Origin: Nectonema munidae
Taxonomy: Eukaryota; Nematomorpha; Nectonematoida; Nectonematidae
DNA length: 64,000 nucleotides
NCBI GenBank assembly: GCA_030549495.1
Contig: JAUIRK010000959.1
Span: forward strand, 62,001-126,000
Direction of reading: 5' to 3'
Notes under the pieces: model-generated
The model's database searches: none
What the model saw: only the letters and a program-made list of their open reading frames with translations
What the model was told of the DNA's origin: nothing
Program-made: the position numbers and the translations under genes
Shown: one piece after another, positions 56,291 through 64,000 of the stretch
Layout: every line of letters begins with the position of its first letter
How positions within the stretch are numbered: position 1 is the first letter of the stretch

Positions 56291-59200
56291 CTGAACACAA
56301 ATGAAATCATCAAGTACATACCGAGGTTAGTAAAAAATCATTCAGCTATAACGAAATGCTAAAGAATCACAAACTGAAATCGTGTTTTGAGTATCGGAAT
56401 CGAACATCCTCGAAATGAATACGGGCACTGAAAAGTTGAATAAAGCTCTGAGTCGAGTAAGTCAATGAATAAAGTTCGCTGATGAGTCTTTAAAACCGAA
56501 AACAATTCATTTACTCTAAATTTCGCATACCCTTAGAAATTATACATACACTTTTAACTGCGAACTTTTTAAAATTTTGTTTAAAAGTGAAAAACAGGCT
56601 GTTTTGAATTTTAAGGGAATTTTTCATTAAATCGCTGATCTTTTAAATAACAACTCATATAAGAAGCTGAAAAAATAGATAAAAAAGAGAAAGAAATTTT
56701 ATATTACATAAAGTGGAGAGGGAGGGTAGACACACCTGAACAGAACTTAATGAGTGCTATTTTATAGAGATTACAAATAAAATAAATGAATACTTTGTAC
56801 CTTTATTTCAAATATTTATATAAGAAAGGAAGCTTCCAAAATATATATATTAAAGAAATAGTAGAAATCGGGCATCAGAGATTGGCTCAATAAATATATG
56901 TGTTAGATCTAGAACAAAATGAGCTTTGGTTAGCTGTGCGATGACTAAATTAAAACGTCCATAACGTGTTGCACTTGTCTCTAATAAACGGAATGTGCTA
57001 AGTGAGATTTTCAAAAACGGAATGTACATTTAGGCCTTTTGGGCACAATTGGACACCACTGTCCATATTGAAAAAGAAAGCAGGCGATTAATTTTAGAAA
57101 TGCGATGCATGAAAGGGTTCACGAAGAATCGGAATTTAATTGGGAATCTGAATGGTTCAACATTTTAACATGATCTCATCCATTGCCTTTATCCAAAATT
57201 AATGATTGATGGTTAAATCATAGAAATTATACCTGTTTAATCCAGGGGTTTTATTATCAAAGTGTAGAAGAAAATAAAATGAAATAAATAGGTACACGTG
57301 TTGTGAATATCATTAAGAAAGACATTTTACTACAGAAAAGTTGATTAAAAATATTGATCTAAAAATATTTTCCAGAAATTATGCACTACAAAATAAATGA
57401 TAATGCCACTTTTAGTAATATTCTAAAACTTATTATAAGTTGTTTGATACTTACTTTTTTGCAAACTTATCTATTTTTCTTAAAACTTATGCTACTCGAA
57501 CAATAGTACTTTTCGTCAGCAAGTTCTACTGTAGAGGCAGACGCTTTATTTCATTTGGTTTTGGGTCGTATGCTTCATTATCCTAAATTTAACAGACATA
57601 AAAGCATTATTCACAACATAAAAATATCGTGTACGGCGTTAGTCTATTTTATTTGTTTTAAAATTAAGCTTCAGTAATTAAAAACCCTTTCAGAAAGGAC
57701 AGATCAAAGTGAGCAATGAAATAAAAATGGAGCGCTTTCACCCATTTAAAAAGAAAAAGGGGGGATGAAGAAGAATTCCTAATTTAAAATTTGAATTGGA
57801 GGGGTGCTGTCAATTAAAAAAATTAGTGACTCGGTTGTGCTTTTAGTTTTCGGAAGTCCATCATTTGCGTTTCTTTTTGAATGCATTCTCGTATAACTTA
57901 AAGCAGACACCGCCAATACCATGAATATTACTCATATGTCTGGCCTCGAAAATTGATGATTGGTTTTATTGCTTGATACAAAGTTCAATATTAGAATTTC
58001 TCTCACACCTTAATGAGTGCCAAGAAATTGTAATGCGTTATTATGACCCGAAAATATATTTCATAATAATACAATTTATTTGCATAGAGTCAAGAGGAGT
58101 CAGAATTTTACTTCTATGAGAATATACCTTTATATATATATATATATATATTTTGCTTAGATAAAAAATAATGGTGTCTTGTTTTTCATTTTATTGCTAA
58201 GAATAGTAAGGAATTTGTTTCATGAATACACTGTCCAAAGGGTTAGTTTTTATTGGATAGTACGAAACCCTTCAATAAACAAGCCTCTTCTAGAAAAATT
58301 ATGATTTGTAAAAATTATAGATCTAGTTCTTCATAATATGAATTTTATATATTGGTTATGTACCAAACAGTGTTACAACAAACTTTTCAAAACTTGAGAA
58401 AAAATTGTCAAAGCTGGAGGCCAAACACTCAAATATTTTTGGTCCGGGGCTGGAGCCATAGGATTTTTCTGGATCCGAAACCATGGTCATTAGAGACACT
58501 TTGTGCTTGAAAGAGATAAAAGTTGTAAGTAGAGATAATAGCGATGTTATTTTGTATTGAAAAAAAGCGCCGATGTGAAAGAGTAAGACGAAAAGAAAAT
58601 ATTTTGTAAAAAAGAAATCTGGAAATATGAATGAAACGGTCAAGTTAGAATAGTGAAAAAGACGTTACCTATGACTTGACAGAGTTTTTAAGTATTCGTT
58701 TGAGGTTGCACTAAAGATCAATATTTTGCCTGAAACACAGCCAATATAAAAGAATCCGCTGAAGTAAGTCAAACAGGAAATAATTTCTAAAATGGAAAAT
58801 AAAATAAGGAGATGCAATAAAATAACATGATATATCTTCTTATTGCAAAGTTGAACTTTTAGGAGCTGCTTTTCTAGAAATAATAATCGCCTGCTTTTTT
58901 TGAATGAATTTTCATGGAACTTAAGATGGACGATTTTGTGAGCAACGGCTGACGAATTTTGACTGAAAGAGTTAAATAAGTAAAGGGAAAGGAGAACTGT
59001 TTGGTTCGAGAAGACACAATTTACTCTGCTTGTATCGAAATATGAGATAAAAAGACAAGGGCATCAAGCCTCCATAAAATATTCAAAGTGAAAAGATTCT
59101 GGTCTTTTGGAGATTTTAAAGTTTCAAAACATATAGAAGTAGCACTATAAGAAAATGTATACATTTATATATTTCAAGGGAGTTAAAATAAATTCTAGGC

Positions 59201-59520
59201 GACCAGGGGCAAGTGCGACCTGACAAATCCCCCCCCCCCTCAATCGACGGGCCTGATAATATTAAAAAGATTCAAGGAAGAAAAAAGAAAAAGTATAAAA
59301 GAAAAAGTGAGTGAAATCAAAGTTCATATACAAAAAAGGTCAAAAGCAGGTGCGCACATCCGGGGCAGGGTGTTTTTCGCTCCCAAATAATTTTGTATAA
59401 GTAAGAGTTGCTGCTGGTTTATAAAACATTTGTGATGATCGCATTATAGGATGTAATGACCATTCGAATACATGATAATGTAAGATAAGAGAAAAAAAGA
59501 GGGAATGCAGACTTTCGAGT
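56291..59520. other. AT-rich sequence, no gene recognised
   Basis: Includes a short TA repeat (about 58131-58151) and 11 C at 59229-59239. A minus-strand open frame at 58356-58643 matches nothing known to me. May be intronic. Confidence 0.35.
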
Positions 59521-59774
59521 CAAACAAACATCATGCCAAGCTGCTCTGAAATTCTTCAGAAGAGTCTTCAAGTGAGAGCTATATAATAATAATAATCCAT
59601 TGTTTCAATACACACACAATAAGTAAGCAATGCTTATCCCAGTGTCTCCTCCTTGTAGTATTTTTGAGCAAACACATGCTGATGATCCACTAGATTTTCT
59701 CATCTTCTTCTGTCACAGTGATTCTTTTTCTCTTTCTGTCTTCTCTGTTTTTCTCTTCCGCTTTCTCTGCTAAA
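59521..59774 (+). repeat. Conserved flank of the 19-bp minisatellite element
   Basis: This stretch matches 21661-21920 in reverse complement (CCAAGCTGCTCTGAAATT, AATCCATTGTTTCAATA, TATTTTTGAGCAAACACATG). So array and flank move, or were copied, together. Confidence 0.75.
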
Positions 59775-62700
59775 ACTCAATCATTCACTCAAGCTCTCTT
59801 CTTTCATCCAAGCTCTCTTCTTTTACTCAAGATCTCTTCTCTCATTCAAGATCTCTTCTTTCACTCAAGCTCTCTTCTCTCATTCAAGATCTCTTCTCTC
59901 ATTCAAGATCTCTTCTCTCACTCAAGCTCTCTTCTCTCATTCAAGATCTCTTCTCTCATTCAAGATCTCTTCTCTCATTCAAGATCTCTTCTTTCACTCA
60001 AGCTCTCTTCTCTCATTCAAGTTCTTCTTTCACTCCAGCTCTCTTCTCTCATTCAAGATCTCTTCTCTCATCCAAGCTCTCCTCTTTCCTCAAGATCTCT
60101 TCTCTCATTCAAGATCTCTTCTCTCATCCAAGCTCTCTTCTTTCATTCAAGATCTCTTCTCTCATTCAAGATCTCTTCTCTCATTCAAGATCTCTTCTCT
60201 CATTCAAGATCTCTTCTTTCACTCAAGCTCTCTTCTCTCATTCAAGATCTCTTCTCTCATTCAAGATCTCTTCTCTCATTCAAGATCTCTTCCTTCACTC
60301 AAGCTCTCTTCTCTCATTCAAGATCTCTTCTCTCATTCAAGATATTTTCTTTCACTCAAGCACTCTTCTCTCATTCAAGATCTCTTCTTTCACTCAAACT
60401 CTCTTCTCTCATTCAAGATCTCTTCTCTCATTCAAGATCTCTTCTCTCATTCAAGATCTCTTCTTTCACTCAAGCTCTCTTCTCTCATTCAAGATCTCTT
60501 CTTTCACTCCAGCTCTCTTCTCTCATTCAAGATCTCTTCTCTCATCCAAGCTCTCCTCTTTCACTCAAGATCTCTTCTCTCATTCAAGATCTCTTCTCTC
60601 ATCCAAGCTCTCTTCTTTCACTCAAGCTCTCTTCTCTCATTCAAGATCTCTTCTCTCATTCAAGATCTCTTCTTTCACTCAAGCTCTCTTCTCTCATTCA
60701 AGATCTCTTCTCTCATTCAAGATCTCTTCTTTCACTCAAGCTCTCTTCTCTCATTCAAGATCTCTATTCTCATTCAAGATCTCTTCTTTCACTCAAGCTC
60801 TCTTCTCTCATTCAAGATCTCTTCTCTCATTCAAGATCTCTTCTCTGATTCAAGATCTCTTCTCTCATCCAAGCTCTCTTCTCTCATTCAAGATCTCTTC
60901 TTTCACTCAAGCGCTCTTCTCTCATTCAAGATATCTTCTTTCACGCAAGATCTCTTCTCTCATTCAAGATCTCTTCTTTCACTCAAGCTCTCTTCTCTCA
61001 TTCAAGATCTCTTCTCTCATTCAAGATCTCTTCTTTCACTCAAGCTCTCTTCTCTCATTCAAGATCTCTTCTTTCACTCCAGCTCTCTTCTCTCATTCAA
61101 GATCTCTTCTCTCATTCAAGATCTCTTCTCTCATTCAAGATCTCTTCTTTCACTCAAGCTCTCTTCTCTCATTCAAGATCTCTTCTTTCACTCCAGCTCT
61201 CTTCTCTCATTCAAGATCTCTTCTCTCATCCAAGCTCTCTTCTTTCACTCAAGCTCTCTTCTCTCATTCAAGATCTCTTCTCTCATCCAAGCTCTCCTCT
61301 TTCACTCAAGATCTCTTCTCTCATTCAAGATCTCTTCTCTCATTCAAGATATCTTCTTTCACTCAAGCTCTCTTCTCTCATTCAAGATCTCTTCTTTCAC
61401 TCAAGCTCTCTTCTCTCATTCAAGATCTCTTCTCTCATTCAAGATCTCTTCTCTCATTCAAGATCTCTTCTTTCACTCAAGCTCTCTTCTCTCATTCAAG
61501 ATCTCTTCTTTCACTCCAGCTCTCTTCTCTCACTCAAGATCTCTTCTCTCATTCAAGATCTCTTCTCTCATCCAAGCTCTCTTCTTTCACTCAAGCTCTC
61601 TTCTCTCATTCAAGATCTCTTCTCTCATTCAAGCTCTCTTTTTTCACTCAAGATCTCTTCTCTCATTCAAGATCTCTTCTTTCACTCAAGATCTCTTCTC
61701 TCATTCAAGATCTCTTCTTTCACTCAAGATCTCTTCTCTCATTCAAGATCTCTTCTTTCACTCAAGATCTCTTCTCTGATTCAAGATCTCTTCTCTCATT
61801 CAAGATCTCTTCTCTCATTCAAGATCTCTTCTCTCATCCAAGCTCTCTTCTCTCATTCAAGATCTCTTCTCTCATTCAAGATATCTTCTTTCACTCAAGC
61901 TCTCTTCTCTCATTCAAGATATCTTCTTTCACTCAAGATCTCTTCTCTCATTCAAGATCTCTTCTCTCATTCAAGATCTCTTCTTTCACTCAAGCTCTAT
62001 TCTCTCATTCAAGATCTCTTCTCTCATTCAAGATCTCTTCTCTCATTCAAGATCTCTTCTCTCATTCAAGATCTCTTCTCTCATTCAAGATCTCTTCTCT
62101 CATTCAAGATCTCTTCTCTCATTCAAGATCTCTTCTCTCATTCAAGATCTCTTCTCTGATTCAAGATCTCTTCTCTCATTCAAGATCTCTTCTTTCACTC
62201 AAGCTCTCTTCTCTCATTCAAGATCTCTTCTTTCACTCAAGCTCTCTTCTCTCATTCAAGATATCTTCTTTCACTCAAGATCTCTTCTCTCATTCAAGAT
62301 ATCTTCTTTCACTCAAGCTCTCTTCTCTCATTCAAGATCTCTTCTCTCATTCAAGATCTCTTCTTTCACTCAAGATCTCTTCTCTCATTCAAGATCTCTT
62401 CTCTGATTCAAGATCTCTTCTCTCATTCAAGATCTCTTCTCTGATTCAAGATCTCTTCTCTCATCCAAGCTCTCTTCTCTCATTCAAGATCTCTTCTTTC
62501 ACTCAAGCTCTCTTCTCTCATTCAAGATCTCTTCTCTCATTCAAGATCTCTTCTTTCACTCAAGATCTCTTCTCTCATTCAAGATCTCTTCTTTCACTCA
62601 AGATCTCTTCTCTGATTCAAGATCTCTTCTTTAACTCAAGCTCTCTTCTTTCACTCAAGCTCTCTTCTCTTATTCAAGATCTCTTCTCTGATTCAAGATC

Positions 62701-64000
62701 TCTTCTTTCACTCAAGCTCTCTTCTCTCATTCAAGATCTCTTCTCTCATTCAAGCTCTCTTCTCTCATTCAAGATCTCTTCTCTCATTCAAGATCTCTTC
62801 TTTCATTCAAGATCTCTTCTCTCATTCAAGATCTCTTCTTTCACTCAAGCTCTCTTCTCTCATTCAAGATCTCTTCTCTCATTCAAGATCTCTTCTCTCA
62901 TTCAAGATCTCTTCTTTTACTCAAGCTCTCTTCTCTCATTCAAGATCTCTTCTCTCATCCAAGCTCTCTTCTCTCATTCAAGATCTCTTCTCTCATTCAA
63001 GATCTCTTCTCTCATCCAAGCTCTCTTCTCTCATTCAAGATCTCTTCTCTCATTCAAGATCTCTTCTCTCATTCAAGATCTCTTCTTTCACTCAAGCTCT
63101 CTTCTCTCATTCAAGATCTCTTCTCTCATCCAAGCTCTCCTCTTTCACTCAAGCTCTCTTCTCTCGTTCAAGATCTCTTCTCTCATCCAAGCTCTCTTCT
63201 CTCATTCAAGATCTCTTCTCTCATTCAAGATCTCTTCTTTCACTCAAGCTCTCTTCTCTCATTCAAGATCTCTTCTCTCATTCAAGATCTCTTCTTTCAC
63301 TCAAGCTCTCTTCTCTCATTCAAGATCTCTTCTCTCATTCAAGATATCTTCTTTCACTCAAGATCTCTTCTCTCATTCAAGATCTCTTCTTTCACTCAAG
63401 CTCTCTTCTCTCATTCAAGATCTCTTCTCTCATTCAAGATCTCTTCTCTGATTCAAGATCTCTTCTCTGATTCAAGATCTCTTCTTTCACTCAAGCTCTC
63501 TTCTTTCACTCAAGCTCTCTTCTCTTATTCAAGATCTCTTCTCTGATTCAAGATCTCTTCTTTCACTCAAGCTCTCTTCTCTCATTCAAGATCTCTTCTC
63601 TCATTCAAGATCTCTTCTTTCACTCAAGATCTCTTCTCTCATTCAAGATCTCTTCTTTCACTCAAGCTCTCTTCTCTCATTCAAGATCTCTTCTCTCATT
63701 CAAGATCTCTTCTCTCATTCAAGATCTCTTCTCTCATCCAAGCTCTCTTCTTTTACTCAAGCTCTCTTCTCTCATTCAAGCTCTCTTCTTTTACTCAAGC
63801 TCTCTTCTCTCATTCAAGATCTCTTCTCTCATTCAAGATCTCTTCTCTCATCCAAGCTCTCTTCTCTCATTCAAGATCTCTTCTCTCATTCAAGATCTCT
63901 TCTCTCATTCAAGATCTCTTCTTTCACTCAAGCTCTCTTCTCTCATTCAAGATCTCTTCTCTCATCCAAGCTCTCCTCTTTCACTCAAGCTCTCTTCTCT
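59775..64000 (+). repeat. 19-bp minisatellite array, more than 4.2 kb, runs off the window
   Basis: The unit is 19 bp with three main variants: TCTCATTCAAGATCTCTTC, TTTCACTCAAGCTCTCTTC and TCTCATCCAAGCTCTCTTC. That is about 220 units in the window, and the array continues past 64000. Because 19 is not a multiple of 3 and the unit lacks stops in all plus frames, it gives a long open frame (59718-60848) with a 19-residue period (SLIQDLFSHSRSLLSLKLS). That frame is an arithmetic consequence of the repeat and should not be annotated as a gene. Rare variants with CTGATT or AAGATATC are scattered. Confidence 0.95.

Noticed and set aside
58356-58643. Minus-strand 95-codon frame as another WD40-gene exon
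   Set aside because: Hydrophobic, no WD motif and no convincing splice sites.
59718-60848. A 376-codon open frame with a 19-residue repeat (Ser/Leu-rich)
   Set aside because: The 19-bp repeat has no stop in any plus frame and 3 units make 57 nt, so a periodic protein appears automatically. No start context, domain or composition supports a gene.

Overview
This is an AT-rich eukaryotic window with no operons and almost no host coding sequence. It is dense with transposable elements: piggyBac, several hAT families, Tigger, Tc1/mariner-like, Penelope, Ty3/gypsy, RTE-like and Jockey-like LINEs, and many MITEs. An invertebrate is most likely, probably an arthropod such as a copepod, but the species is inferred from the mix of elements and not proved. 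The only candidate host gene sequence is one WD40-repeat exon near 56.2 kb (minus strand). No rRNA, convincing tRNA or CRISPR array was seen.

Layout. 0-9 kb: a small TTAA-flanked MITE (412-520), three hAT remnants (2544-3732, 3799-4581, 5580-6668) and a Ty3/gypsy integrase remnant (7392-7965). 9-13.6 kb: AT-rich filler, a SINE-like piece and a 130-bp piggyBac MITE. 13.6-26.3 kb: a nested repeat complex. A region bounded by piggyBac-type ends (13595-21136) holds a dead Tigger element with an RTE-like LINE inside it, a dead piggyBac transposase, a ~150-bp satellite, and an intact 557-codon gene of an unclassified family (18400-20073, minus) that sits in the middle of a satellite monomer. A second TTAA-bounded element (22380-26007) carries two different ~150-bp satellites and has split an older piggyBac transposase gene, whose halves lie at 21934-22375 and 26012-26297. 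26.3-39 kb: mostly featureless, with a 468-bp hAT MITE with perfect 8-bp target duplication (33096-33563) and a decayed copy of another widespread unclassified invertebrate family (34100-35970). 39-42.3 kb: two more hAT tails and a Penelope-like element (RT plus GIY-YIG) with 66-bp inverted terminal repeats. 43.1-43.7 kb: a GGTACC-rich minisatellite. 44.7-47.7 kb: a GC-rich repeat block and a Jockey-like LINE.

47.9-52.2 kb is the most informative gene region. An ORF resembling a borna/nyamivirus-type nucleoprotein (an endogenous viral element) is interrupted by a complete piggyBac element (48649-52071) that has TTAA duplications, 12-bp terminal inverted repeats, a 292-bp GT tract and an intact 572-aa transposase. 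Removing the element and one TTAA leaves a single open frame, so the insertion is probably recent. After it come a GC-rich repeat, another hAT remnant, ~5 kb of quiet sequence, and from about 59.78 kb to the window end a 19-bp minisatellite of more than 4.2 kb. A short inverted copy of that array, with its flank, lies at 21.54-21.92 kb.

The strongest candidate for something undescribed is the 18.25-20.37 kb unit. It is an intact gene with zinc-binding cysteine pairs and a plausible acidic RNase H-fold triad, bounded by imperfect terminal inverted repeats and inserted in a satellite monomer. It has the architecture of an autonomous DNA transposon whose superfamily I cannot assign.
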